Shown here: piece by piece, positions 6,960 through 14,338 of the stretch
Numbering within the stretch: the first letter of the stretch is position 1
Layout: every line of letters starts with the position of its first letter
NCBI GenBank assembly: GCA_016931035.1
Contig: JAFGFN010000002.1
Coordinates: forward strand, 1-32,426
Length of the DNA stretch: 32,426 nt
Direction: 5' to 3'
From: Candidatus Sumerlaeota bacterium
GTDB lineage: Bacteria > Sumerlaeota > Sumerlaeia > UBA8349
Notes under the pieces: generated by a model
Told to the model about the DNA's origin: nothing
The model's database searches: none
The model's input: the letters and a program-made list of their open reading frames with translations, nothing else
Made by a program: the position numbers and the translations under genes

Positions 6960-9623
6960 ATGGTAAACTCGGCTCATATTGTCCTTCTGGAGAGGCTCGA
7001 AGAAGCGCTGCAACACGGCAAGGCGACCGCGGCGAGCCATGTCTTCCAGGAACTGGTCGGCGAGGCGCCCGATCTCGAAGAGCTGGGCCGCGATATTGCC
7101 CGCGTTCTGGCCGCGCTCTACGAGGATTTCCGGATGGGCGCTTTCGTGTCATTCGCCTCCTGGCTCGGGAACCACCCCGCCGAAGAAGTCGCCGAACCGG
7201 CTCTCGCCTCCGTCCAGCCCTACATGGACACGCTCGCCAAGTGGCGCAAGCAGTTGGCCGACATTGCCGGCGAACGCATGGCCCGCGAACTCCGCGAACA
7301 AGTGCGCTCGCGCGATCTCGGCGCCGCGACGGCCTCCGCGCAACGCATTATCGAGCGCGGCTCGGGCGACAAAGAACAGATGCAGATGGCATGGCATCTT
7401 GGCTCGGTTCTGGGCACTCTGGATCACGACCGTCCGCGCGCGCAGAAAGTGATCGAGAATCTCGAGCGCGCCCTGGGCTCGAACGTCAAACCCGCGCTGT
7501 TCCAAGCGATCCGCCAATCGTACCAGACGAGCCAGACCAACCTGACCCTGTCCGAGATGGGTCAGCGCGAGCTGCAGTGGAACATGATCCACACCTCGAC
7601 GGTGGCCGAGCTCATCCGGTCGTTGCCCGGCCTGGAGGCGACGGGGGAACTGCTCGCCCAAGACCAGGAAAAGGCGTATCGAGCGTTTCACGCTCTGGTG
7701 GCGGCCTACTTCAGCGACGAAAAGCGGTTCTCGTTCCTCGACGTCGCCCGCATTCTCCAGGAGTTCTGCCCCGCCGACCCGCGCGAAACGGGCCCGGTCG
7801 AAGGAGTCGAGGATGTCGCGTTTCAGAAGATGAACGCGGCGCAAAAACTGGCGTCGGTGCGCACCCTCAGGCGCCTGGGGCAAAAGGACCAGTTGGCCGA
7901 GGCCGTGATCGAGGCCATGAAACAGAACCCCTCGGGCAGGGCGGCCCGCATCCTCCTCCAACTCATGGGCGGCCTCTCGAACCCCCGCTTCGCCCCGTAC
8001 CTGATGGCGGCTCTCAAGTCCGAGAAGAAGGAATCTCCCATTCTAGGCCTGATGATCGACGCTCTCGGGCGCATCGGCGACGACAAGTCGCTCTCGTTTC
8101 TCGAAGCGCTCTATGCCGACTTCTGCCGGGCTCGTGTGATCGACCCTCCCACGCGACGCCGAATCGGACATTGCCTCGCGGCCCTCGGACGTATCGCGCG
8201 CAATCCGTCCACGCCCCCCGAGCGGCGCGCCGAAATCGTCGTCAAGACCCTGAAGACGCTTCCCGACGACCGCCCGCTGCAGCAAACGGCCGTCATGAGC
8301 CTGTGCGCGTACGATCCGGCGAGCTTGCCGCGCGAGGTTCAACGAATAGCGATCCGCCTGATCGTCGGCGGGTTGTGGACCATGGACGCCCGCCATCGCG
8401 AGGCCAAGGGAGACCAGAACCAGCGCACCGAACTGGGCTTTCGCGAGGGACTGGTCGACGTTCTCTCCAGTATGGGTTCCGGCGCCCTGCCGATGCTGAT
8501 CGAGGAAGCGGAGAAGCACGTCATGCACTATTCCGGCGCCTTCATGGCGATCGGCGAGACGCTCTCCAAGATCGGCGACGAACGGGCCGAGCCGCTGATC
8601 CGCAAGATGGTGACGAACGCCTTGATCACCGATGAAAGCAAGATCCCCGAGCAAATGCGCGAAACGTTCTACGATTCGACGCAGGACCGCAACCGGCCCC
8701 TCTCGCGCGACAAGGTGATTCACTCCCTGCTCTACGCGGCGTACAACGCCTGCGGCGAGGCGGGACGCAATCTCCTCTTCGAGATCGGCGGACGAATCCA
8801 GAAGGGGGAATTCGGCCCGATCGGCGGCGAGACCGAAGGCTTCGTCCGCGAGATGCTGATGCGCCGCAAGCTGGCGGCCGACGATTCGCAACGGGAAAAA
8901 CCCCTCTCCGCCGACGATCTGGCCGCGGCTTTTGCCGCGCGTCCCCGCCAAAAAGACCCGCTCAAGAACCTGATCGCCGACATCCGAGGCAAGGGCTTGT
9001 TCGGGGTCAGGGTGTCGCGGCGCATCGCGGCGATCCAGGAGGTCGCGGCGCGCAACTCTCAGGAAGCGGTTCCCGCGCTGGTCGAACAGCTCCATTGCCG
9101 CGAGATGGTGATCCGCGCCGCCGCGGAGACCGCGCTGCTCGCGATCCTGCGTTCCAACGAGTCGGAAAGCCTATACGGCGTCATTCTCTACGACATCCTC
9201 GAAATGCTTCGCAAGGCCTCCGAGGCCCGCGCCAAAGTCATCGTCTCCTTCCTTGGGCGGCTCCAACCCGAGCGCGAGCCCGTGAAGGCTCTCCTCTTGC
9301 GATTCGTTCAAACAGAGTCGAGCGAAAAACTCAAAAACCGGGTCGCGGACGTGTTCCGGGTCGCCAGCGTGCGAGAAATCGCCACGATGGAGGCGTATCA
9401 CCAGTCGGTTCAGACTCGCGAGAAGCAATTGAGCCAAGAGGGAGCGGAAAACGAAGAACCGGACGCCGTCGGCGAACCCAAAACGCCGGTGCCGCGTCCG
9501 TCGGCCGAGCGCTTCAGCGAGACGCAGAAGCTCGCCCTGCGCCAGCAGTACTTCGCCGAGCGCAGAGCGTGGATCGAAAGCGGAAAGCAGGGACCGGAAC
9601 CCAGACGGCCGCCGGGCGTATGA
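6960..9623 (+). CDS. Large HEAT-like alpha-solenoid protein, function unknown
   Basis: An 887-residue, almost entirely alpha-helical soluble protein with no signal peptide or membrane segment. From about residue 290 onward it shows degenerate HEAT-type helix pairs such as SPILGLMIDALGRIGDDKSLSFLEAL, GAFMAIGETLSKIGDERAEPLI and AVPALVEQLHCREMVIRAAAETALLAIL. The N-terminal ~280 residues are helical but not clearly repetitive. The last ~90 residues are charged and probably disordered (Glu/Pro/Arg-rich). No catalytic motif is visible. Such solenoids usually act as protein-binding scaffolds. The neighbours are a divergent MFS gene and a convergent corrinoid gene, so context gives no role. The ATG at 6960 is chosen because the coding character begins there; no strong ribosome-binding site is present. 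Confidence 0.8.
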   Translation: MVNSAHIVLLERLEEALQHGKATAASHVFQELVGEAPDLEELGRDIARVLAALYEDFRMGAFVSFASWLGNHPAEEVAEPALASVQPYMDTLAKWRKQLADIAGERMARELREQVRSRDLGAATASAQRIIERGSGDKEQMQMAWHLGSVLGTLDHDRPRAQKVIENLERALGSNVKPALFQAIRQSYQTSQTNLTLSEMGQRELQWNMIHTSTVAELIRSLPGLEATGELLAQDQEKAYRAFHALVAAYFSDEKRFSFLDVARILQEFCPADPRETGPVEGVEDVAFQKMNAAQKLASVRTLRRLGQKDQLAEAVIEAMKQNPSGRAARILLQLMGGLSNPRFAPYLMAALKSEKKESPILGLMIDALGRIGDDKSLSFLEALYADFCRARVIDPPTRRRIGHCLAALGRIARNPSTPPERRAEIVVKTLKTLPDDRPLQQTAVMSLCAYDPASLPREVQRIAIRLIVGGLWTMDARHREAKGDQNQRTELGFREGLVDVLSSMGSGALPMLIEEAEKHVMHYSGAFMAIGETLSKIGDERAEPLIRKMVTNALITDESKIPEQMRETFYDSTQDRNRPLSRDKVIHSLLYAAYNACGEAGRNLLFEIGGRIQKGEFGPIGGETEGFVREMLMRRKLAADDSQREKPLSADDLAAAFAARPRQKDPLKNLIADIRGKGLFGVRVSRRIAAIQEVAARNSQEAVPALVEQLHCREMVIRAAAETALLAILRSNESESLYGVILYDILEMLRKASEARAKVIVSFLGRLQPEREPVKALLLRFVQTESSEKLKNRVADVFRVASVREIATMEAYHQSVQTREKQLSQEGAENEEPDAVGEPKTPVPRPSAERFSETQKLALRQQYFAERRAWIESGKQGPEPRRPPGV

Positions 9624-9624
9624 G

Positions 9625-9661
9625 AAAAAGGACCCGCCGGCCCTGTTCGACCCTTGGGTCC
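9625..9661 (-). terminator. Probable terminator between convergent genes, best on the minus strand
   Basis: On the minus strand GGACCC and GGGTCC (9661-9656 and 9635-9630) flank a 20-nt loop and are followed by TTTTT (9629-9625). It lies between the converging stops at 9623 (+) and 9712 (-). The loop is large, so strength is uncertain. Confidence 0.45.
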
Positions 9662-9711
9662 CTTTGTGTTCTTGGGTCTGCCAGATCCTGCCGTGACCTC
9701 ATCGGCTCGCT

Positions 9712-10383
9712 TCACGCCGCTCCGACGAGATCCTTGACCACGTCGACCGCACGGCTGGCGTCGGGCGCATAGCCGTTGGCGCCGATCTCGCGAGCGAACC
9801 CGTCGGTGACGGGCGCGCCGCCCACGATGATCTTGATATCGCTCCTAGCCTCGCGAAGGGCGTCGATGGCGGTCTTCATATTGACCATCGTCGTCGTGAG
9901 AAGGGCCGAGAGGGCGAAGACGGCGTCGCCGTTTTCGCTCAACGCCTGCTTGAACTTGGCAATGGAGACGTTCACGCCCATATCGATCACTTTGAAGCCC
10001 GCCCCTTCGAGCATCATCGCCACCAGGTTCTTGCCGATGTCGTGCATGTCGCCTTCGACCGTGCCAATGACAACCGTGCCAAGCGACTTGGCGCCCGACG
10101 CGGCCAGATGAGGCTTGAGAATCTCCGTCCCCGCCTTCATCGCCTTGGCCGAGACCAAAACGTCGGGCACAAACACCTCGTTGTCGCGGAAACGTTTGCC
10201 GACGACCGTCATGCCGGCCACCAAACCGTCGTAGAGAATCGTCTGAGGCTCCAGACCCGCGTCCAGAGCTTCCTGCGTCAGCTCGCGCACCCCTGGTTGT
10301 CCCTTCATGTCCGGTGGGTAGGAGGCGTTCGCATCGATGTGCCCGCGGATGACGGATTCCGCGAGTCGGGCTAGATCGGCCAT
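9712..10383 (-). CDS. Corrinoid (B12-binding) methyltransferase subunit
   Basis: A 223-residue protein of the MtbC/MtaC/MttC-type corrinoid family. Residues ~1-90 form the helical cap domain (LVAGMTVVGKRFRDNEVFVP). Residues ~100-223 form a Rossmann-like B12 domain with the cobalt-ligand signature D112-M-H114-D-I-G117, the SALLTTTM loop (159-166) and VGGAPVT (187-193). Such proteins carry methyl groups on cobalamin between a substrate-specific methyltransferase and a methyl acceptor (tetrahydrofolate or coenzyme M). No partner methyltransferase or activation ATPase is in the window, so the substrate is unknown. The ATG start has GGGACGGAG 4 nt upstream. A 104-nt leader and a near-consensus promoter precede it. 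Confidence 0.9.
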   Translation of the reverse strand: MADLARLAESVIRGHIDANASYPPDMKGQPGVRELTQEALDAGLEPQTILYDGLVAGMTVVGKRFRDNEVFVPDVLVSAKAMKAGTEILKPHLAASGAKSLGTVVIGTVEGDMHDIGKNLVAMMLEGAGFKVIDMGVNVSIAKFKQALSENGDAVFALSALLTTTMVNMKTAIDALREARSDIKIIVGGAPVTDGFAREIGANGYAPDASRAVDVVKDLVGAA

Positions 10384-10493
10384 GAGACTCCGTCCCTTTC
10401 AGAACTCCCGTTTTCGCCCGTTGTGGCGCCCCCCTGCGAGAAGCCGGAAGATCTCTCCCGGCGGAGGGGGAACTCGAGGACGATAATCGTGCA

Positions 10494-10522
10494 ATCATAG
10501 GATCGTCGCTCAGAGGCGTCAA
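10494..10522 (-). promoter_or_regulatory. Sigma-70-type promoter of the corrinoid gene
   Basis: On the minus strand TTGACG (10522-10517) and TATGAT (10499-10494) are separated by exactly 17 nt. Predicted start is near 10487, leaving a leader of about 104 nt with an imperfect GCCGG...CCGGC hairpin. No cobalamin riboswitch could be recognised and the leader is too short for one. Confidence 0.65.
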
Positions 10523-10640
10523 GCGAATACTCCCCCGTGCGATGCCCTCATGCGGGGCGACGCGCCTCGCCTTCTCTTGAAGCCGCGCAAGGGCCGTTTG
10601 CCCGCATTCGCCGTCTCGGCGCGCAACCGAGGCGAACCGG

Positions 10641-10676
10641 AAAACAGAGGGCCGAAACGAACGTTTCGGCCCTCTG
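10641..10676 (-). terminator. Rho-independent terminator of rpsL-rpsG
   Basis: A perfect 15-bp stem (10676-10662 with 10659-10645, minimal loop) is followed on the minus strand by TTTT. It starts 27 nt after the rpsG stop, so rpsG is the last gene of this operon and fusA/tuf do not follow. Confidence 0.85.
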
Positions 10677-10702
10677 AACAAATCGGCGAATCGAAGCGGT
10701 TG

Positions 10703-11176
10703 TTACCACCGGTAGTGCGCGAAAGCCTTGTTGGCTTCGGCCATGCGGTGGGTATCCTCGCGCTTTTTAACCGCCGTGCCTTGCTTGTTGAAGGCGTCCA
10801 TCAGCTCGTTGGCCAGACGCACCGTCATCGTCTTTTCGCCGCGATGGCGGGCCGCGTCGAGAATCCAGCGGAACGCAAGGGCCTCGCGCCGCTCGGGGCG
10901 GACTTCGATCGGGACCTGGTAGTTGGCGCCGCCCACGCGCCGGCTCTTGACTTCGAGCATGGGCTTGACGTTCTCGACCGCCTGGGCGAAGACGTCGTAG
11001 GGCTGCGAACCGACTCCCTTGGCCTCGATGATCTTCAGGGCGCCGTAGAAGATGTTCTCCGCGACGCTCCTCTTGCCGCGACTCATGATGTTGTTGATGA
11101 ATTTCGCGGCCAGCTGGCTCCCGAACTGCTTGTCGGGCAGAATGTCGCGATGGGTTGCACTCGATTTCCGGCTCAA
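10703..11176 (-). CDS. rpsG: 30S ribosomal protein S7
   Basis: A full-length 157-residue S7, the primary binder that organises assembly of the 16S rRNA 3' domain in the small-subunit head. Family landmarks are all present: [18 protein letters not shown], the [20 protein letters not shown] segment and the C-terminal [18 protein letters not shown]. The start codon is TTG at 11174-11176; no in-frame ATG exists before residue 31. The encoded [15 protein letters not shown] aligns with the normal S7 N-terminus and is preceded by AAGGAGAGGAG, so the TTG start is well supported. It lies 106 nt downstream of rpsL, in the conserved str-operon order, but the operon ends here. Confidence 0.97.
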   Translation of the reverse strand: MSRKSSATHRDILPDKQFGSQLAAKFINNIMSRGKRSVAENIFYGALKIIEAKGVGSQPYDVFAQAVENVKPMLEVKSRRVGGANYQVPIEVRPERREALAFRWILDAARHRGEKTMTVRLANELMDAFNKQGTAVKKREDTHRMAEANKAFAHYRW

Positions 11177-11251
11177 GGCTCTCCTCTCCTTCTTCGTGTT
11201 CGCCCGCGGGCTGCGTTCCGCTGGCGCGATCCGCTACGAATCCCCGTCTCC

Positions 11252-11270
11252 CGCGCGGCGGCGCCGCGCG
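11252..11270 (-). promoter_or_regulatory. rpsL-rpsG intercistronic hairpin
   Basis: An 8-bp all-GC stem (11252-11259 with 11263-11270) with a 3-nt loop lies in the 106-nt gap before rpsG. In E. coli, S7 represses its own operon by binding the S12-S7 intercistronic RNA. This element is a candidate for similar feedback, but no sequence match to the E. coli site is claimed. Confidence 0.4.
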
Positions 11271-11282
11271 AGGGTCTGAACG

Positions 11283-11654
11283 CTATTTCGGCCTCTTGGC
11301 CCCGTATTTCGAACGGCCCTTCTTGCGAGACGACACGCCCTGCGAATCCAAGACGCCGCGGACGATGTGGTAGCGCACGCCCGGCAGGTCCTTGACGCGG
11401 CCGCCGCGGACCAGCACGATCGAGTGCTCGTTGAGGTTGTGTCCTTCTCCCGGAATATAGGCCGTCACCTCGATCCCGTTGGTCAATCTCACGCGGGCCA
11501 CTTTGCGCAGGGCCGAATTGGGCTTCTTGGGAGTCATCGTGTTGACGCGCGTACACACGCCCCGGCGCTGAGGGGCTCTCATCAGGGCAGGAACCTTGTT
11601 CTTCTTCACGAGCTTCTGGCGAGGCTTGCGAATCAACTGATTGGCGGTAGGCAT
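11283..11654 (-). CDS. rpsL: 30S ribosomal protein S12
   Basis: A 123-residue S12, the decoding-centre protein at the subunit interface. Landmarks: [12 protein letters not shown] at the N-terminus, [15 protein letters not shown], and the invariant [16 protein letters not shown]. The lysines at the positions equivalent to E. coli K43 and K88, where streptomycin-resistance changes arise, are both wild type. The frame extends 9 codons upstream, but the ATG at 11654 is preferred because AAGGAG lies 10 nt upstream and the protein then starts like all S12 proteins. It is the first gene of an rpsL-rpsG operon driven by the promoter at 11691-11719. Confidence 0.97.
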   Translation of the reverse strand: MPTANQLIRKPRQKLVKKNKVPALMRAPQRRGVCTRVNTMTPKKPNSALRKVARVRLTNGIEVTAYIPGEGHNLNEHSIVLVRGGRVKDLPGVRYHIVRGVLDSQGVSSRKKGRSKYGAKRPK

Positions 11655-11690
11655 GTCGTTCTTACTCCTTATGGTCCTCAAAAGGAGAAT

Positions 11691-11719
11691 ACTCTATCTA
11701 TCGAAGAACACTCTGTCAA
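11691..11719 (-). promoter_or_regulatory. Promoter of the rpsL-rpsG operon
   Basis: On the minus strand a perfect TTGACA (11719-11714), a 17-nt spacer and TAGAGT (11696-11691) precede rpsL by about 37 nt. This is close to the sigma-70 consensus, as expected for a ribosomal operon. Confidence 0.8.
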
Positions 11720-11830
11720 GCGGAATTGGCCCGCCTTTCGGCCGAAATGAGTCCTGAAAGGCCGAGAACGATCGCGCAGAAGGGCGAAGAGGGACGCGCC
11801 CCCGGCGGAATTGCCGTAACCTGTTTAGAA

Positions 11831-13561
11831 TCAATCTTGCGGCGTGTCCACTGCGTTCACGGGAGCCTCACCCGAGGCGGGAGGGGTGGGACCCGTTGTC
11901 ACGGCGAACCAAGTCAAGCCCGGAAGCAAGTGCCCCCTAAGAGGTCGAATCCGGCCGGTTCGCACAAGAGTGCTCACCTGGGCTCTCAGCATCGCGTCGC
12001 GCAGATCCAAGGGCACGACCACGCTCACGTCGTACTCGCGAAAGAACCCCTCGGCATTCAGATGAGTCAACGCCGTGGGGAGATACACGGTCGGCCGATC
12101 GAGCAGCCAGTTGGCCATGAACGGGGCGTCCGTGGCGACAATCGCGCCCTCGGGCAACAGCGAGTCGATCTGCTCGCGTTCCTGGGCATCGACCGAGTGG
12201 AACGAGGGAAGCTGACGAAGAGCCGCGCGCGTCAGGATCAGGTTGCGGACGCCGACCCCGGCCCACGACAGCAATACCGCAAGGACGACGGACCAAACCG
12301 TCCACCTGACCGCAACGCTCGGACGACGTCGCGCGGCATGTCGCGCGCCGTCGAACAGGACTCCTACAACGAGCGGGACGAGGAACAAATAGACCGGCTG
12401 AAGAAAGCGGTCTCCCTCGTGCGTGGCCCACACCAGCGAGATCAGCAGGAAATGACCCAGGGCGCAAAGCCCCAACAACGTTCCGCGCCCACCCAATCGC
12501 CTCAATGTCCAGACGATCGGGACCGCCGCGCCCAGACACGACGATACGAACAACAGCGCGGTTCCGACCCGCCGACTCAACGCGTACCCCTCTCCGATCG
12601 GAAGCCCAAGAAAGGGTCGGCCAAGCAGGTCGAGCGTGTATCGCCAGGCGTTTTCCACGACGAGAGATCCGAGCGGGTTGGCGGCGGCGAATTCCTCGCG
12701 ACTCGGGATCGCGGCACCCCACCCGGCGCGCATGCCCTCCTCGATTCTCAGCACCCGGAAGTGATGTTCCTGGACGGAAAAGAACGGCGATCCTTTTTGC
12801 ATCCAAACGACGGCGAACCACACACCCAGAATCAGGGCGTTGGGTAGAAGGAAGAGCCCAAGAGTCCGCCATCGCCGCGCGAGCGCGAGGACCCCGAGAA
12901 CCGCCACGAGAAGAACGACCCCGTTGGGCCGCGCCAGATAAGCGAGAGCGGCGAGGACGCCCGCCGCCAGCGCCAGCCAATCCGGTCGTTCGAGTCGGTC
13001 GGGACGAGACGAAGACTGCGCGGCGCTGGAGCCCAGGCGGGACCCTTCGCTTTGTATTCCCGCGATAAGGACGAGAAGCGCGGAGGCGTGAAGCAAGAGA
13101 AAAAGCGGCTCGGTCCAAGGAAAGACACACGCCTTGGCCACGCTCGGATTGATCGCGGCCAAGAGCGCCGCGACGAACGCGGGACACCTCCAGTCGAGGA
13201 CCCGCTCGTAGAGAAGAAAGAGCACAATGATCGCCGCAACGCCCAGAAAGACGTTGACACCATCGATGGCCGCCATCCGTCCTCCCAGTCGCCAGACGAC
13301 GCCGAGCAGCAGCGGATAGAGCGGAGGCCGTTCGCCCGCGGCGGGGCGAACCACCGGATCGTTCGTGAAGAAATGCCACTTGATGGAGTGGACGAAGCCC
13401 CGCCCCTCGGCCAGGTTGCGCGCGATGTTCACGTAGTCCGCCGCGTCGGGCGAAAGGTTCGAATCGGGGTTGAAAAGCGCGAGCCGCGCCCCCAGCGCGA
13501 CAAGAACGAGGACGACGATTAGGGCGAGACGCTTCCAGGCGTCGGCGGAGGTGCGCGTCAT
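11831..13561 (-). CDS. Membrane glycosyltransferase, GT39/ArnT-like (GT-C fold)
   Basis: A 576-residue polytopic protein: an N-terminal helix, then a large first loop with LSPDAADYVNIARNL, which holds the acidic residues expected of a GT-C active site. This is followed by PPLYPLLLGVVWRLGG and roughly ten further helices up to residue ~430, then a soluble C-terminal domain of ~130 residues (LLPEGAIVATDAPFMANWLL). This matches the PMT/ArnT-like glycosyltransferases that use polyprenyl-phosphate sugars to modify proteins, lipids or cell-wall polymers. Donor and acceptor are unknown. Its ATG (13559-13561) overlaps the vapC stop in an ATGA junction, so translation is probably coupled to the toxin gene. 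No separate promoter was seen. Confidence 0.8.
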   Translation of the reverse strand: MTRTSADAWKRLALIVVLVLVALGARLALFNPDSNLSPDAADYVNIARNLAEGRGFVHSIKWHFFTNDPVVRPAAGERPPLYPLLLGVVWRLGGRMAAIDGVNVFLGVAAIIVLFLLYERVLDWRCPAFVAALLAAINPSVAKACVFPWTEPLFLLLHASALLVLIAGIQSEGSRLGSSAAQSSSRPDRLERPDWLALAAGVLAALAYLARPNGVVLLVAVLGVLALARRWRTLGLFLLPNALILGVWFAVVWMQKGSPFFSVQEHHFRVLRIEEGMRAGWGAAIPSREEFAAANPLGSLVVENAWRYTLDLLGRPFLGLPIGEGYALSRRVGTALLFVSSCLGAAVPIVWTLRRLGGRGTLLGLCALGHFLLISLVWATHEGDRFLQPVYLFLVPLVVGVLFDGARHAARRRPSVAVRWTVWSVVLAVLLSWAGVGVRNLILTRAALRQLPSFHSVDAQEREQIDSLLPEGAIVATDAPFMANWLLDRPTVYLPTALTHLNAEGFFREYDVSVVVPLDLRDAMLRAQVSTLVRTGRIRPLRGHLLPGLTWFAVTTGPTPPASGEAPVNAVDTPQD

Positions 13562-13953
13562 TCCCAGTCCTCGATCTTCAGGCCCACAACGCGAGAGAAC
13601 TCCCCGATGTTGTGCGTGACCAACACCAGGTCGTGGGCGCGGGCCGTCGCCGCGATCAGAAGGTCGTTCGGTCCGATGAGCCGGCCGCGGTCTGCCAGTT
13701 CCGTGCGTATGGCGGCATAGTGTTCGGCGCAGAGATCGTCGAAAGGCAGTGAGATGAACGGGGCGAAGAAACGTTCGAGAAGCCTCAGATTGGCGGCAAC
13801 CCTCGAGCTATGTCTCGCTCCGAAGAAAAGCTCCGCCTTGGTCACGGAACACAGACGAATCTCAGACGGCGCCTCGCAACGAAGACGAGCCACGAGAGAA
13901 GCCGACGTGTTGTTGAGGACCCGGATACACGCGTTGGTGTCGAGCAGGTACAT
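13558..13953 (-). CDS. vapC: VapC-type PIN-domain toxin
   Basis: A 131-residue PIN-domain ribonuclease. The metal-binding acidic residues are in place: D5 (LLDTNACI), E41 (TKAELFFG) and D97 (GPNDLLIAA). The family's C-terminal segment LVTHNIGEFSRVVGLKIEDW follows. VapC toxins cleave tRNA or rRNA when the VapB antitoxin is lost; the target here is unknown. The ATG follows the vapB stop with no gap (TGA-ATG), the usual antitoxin-first order, and the end overlaps the start of the glycosyltransferase gene by 4 nt. All active-site residues are intact, so it looks functional. Confidence 0.93.
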   Translation of the reverse strand: MYLLDTNACIRVLNNTSASLVARLRCEAPSEIRLCSVTKAELFFGARHSSRVAANLRLLERFFAPFISLPFDDLCAEHYAAIRTELADRGRLIGPNDLLIAATARAHDLVLVTHNIGEFSRVVGLKIEDWE

Positions 13954-14178
13954 TCAGAGTGTTTCCCGTTTCTCCAACGCGCCCTGCGACGCGCGCCGGA
14001 GCGGTTTGCCCTGCCAACCCCCGACCACCTTGTCGAAGTATCCCTTCGGCCAGCCTTCCCCTAGGTCGCGGCGAACGACCGTCGCCAGATAGCGAGACAC
14101 GGAGAGACCGGCGGCGCGGGCGCGTTCTCGAAGCGCCTTGGCCGTTTCGTCGGGGACGTAGAAGTGAAGCTGCGACAC
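13954..14178 (-). CDS. vapB: VapB-type ribbon-helix-helix antitoxin
   Basis: A 74-residue protein whose first ~45 residues (SQLHFYVPDETAKALRERA, GLSVSRYLATVVRRDL) are a ribbon-helix-helix DNA-binding fold. The remainder (GWPKGYFDKVVGGWQGKPL) would wrap the VapC active site. I start it at the GTG at 14178 because GGAGGAG lies 6 nt upstream; an in-frame GTG at 14193 would add five residues but overlaps that ribosome-binding site. It lies directly before vapC. The operator-like palindrome at 14191-14211 just upstream fits autorepression by the VapBC complex. Confidence 0.88.
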   Translation of the reverse strand: MSQLHFYVPDETAKALRERARAAGLSVSRYLATVVRRDLGEGWPKGYFDKVVGGWQGKPLRRASQGALEKRETL

Positions 14179-14190
14179 GAGGGTCTCCTC

Positions 14191-14211
14191 CACATATACC
14201 GAACATATGTG
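14191..14211 (-). promoter_or_regulatory. Putative VapB operator (inverted repeat)
   Basis: CACATAT (14191-14197) and ATATGTG (14205-14211) form a perfect 7-bp inverted repeat with a 7-nt centre, ending 12 nt before the chosen vapB start. Its position suits autoregulation by a ribbon-helix-helix antitoxin. AT-rich against a GC-rich background. Confidence 0.55.
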
Positions 14212-14220
14212 CTATATTTG

Positions 14221-14249
14221 AACCTACACGGAAGAAAAACGCCTGTCAA
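14221..14249 (-). promoter_or_regulatory. Candidate vapBC promoter
   Basis: On the minus strand a perfect TTGACA (14249-14244) is followed after 17 nt by TAGGTT (14226-14221), only half matching a -10 box. The start would fall near the inverted repeat, which would then block initiation or early elongation when bound. Confidence 0.4.
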
Positions 14250-14262
14250 GAAGCCGATTCCA

Positions 14263-14282
14263 CCGCGCCGAGCTCGGCGCGG
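14263..14282. repeat. 20-nt perfect GC palindrome after the TPR-DnaA gene
   Basis: A self-complementary 20-mer built of CCGCGCCGAG and its complement. It lies 57 nt beyond the stop codon of the TPR-DnaA gene and upstream of vapB. There is no U-tract, so it may end or stabilise the upstream transcript without being a classic terminator. Confidence 0.5.
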
Positions 14283-14338
14283 GGCCGACCCTCACTCCGG
14301 GATTCTTGGTTCCACGCGGTTTTCTTATCCGAAGCGTC

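Noticed and set aside
10384..10493. Cobalamin riboswitch before the corrinoid gene
   Set aside because: The leader is only about 104 nt and I could not find the B12-box or the expected folds.
14200..14212. LexA-like box CGAACATATGTGC near vapB
   Set aside because: One half deviates from the CGAAC-N4-GTTCG pattern and the sequence overlaps the better inverted repeat of the vapBC operator.
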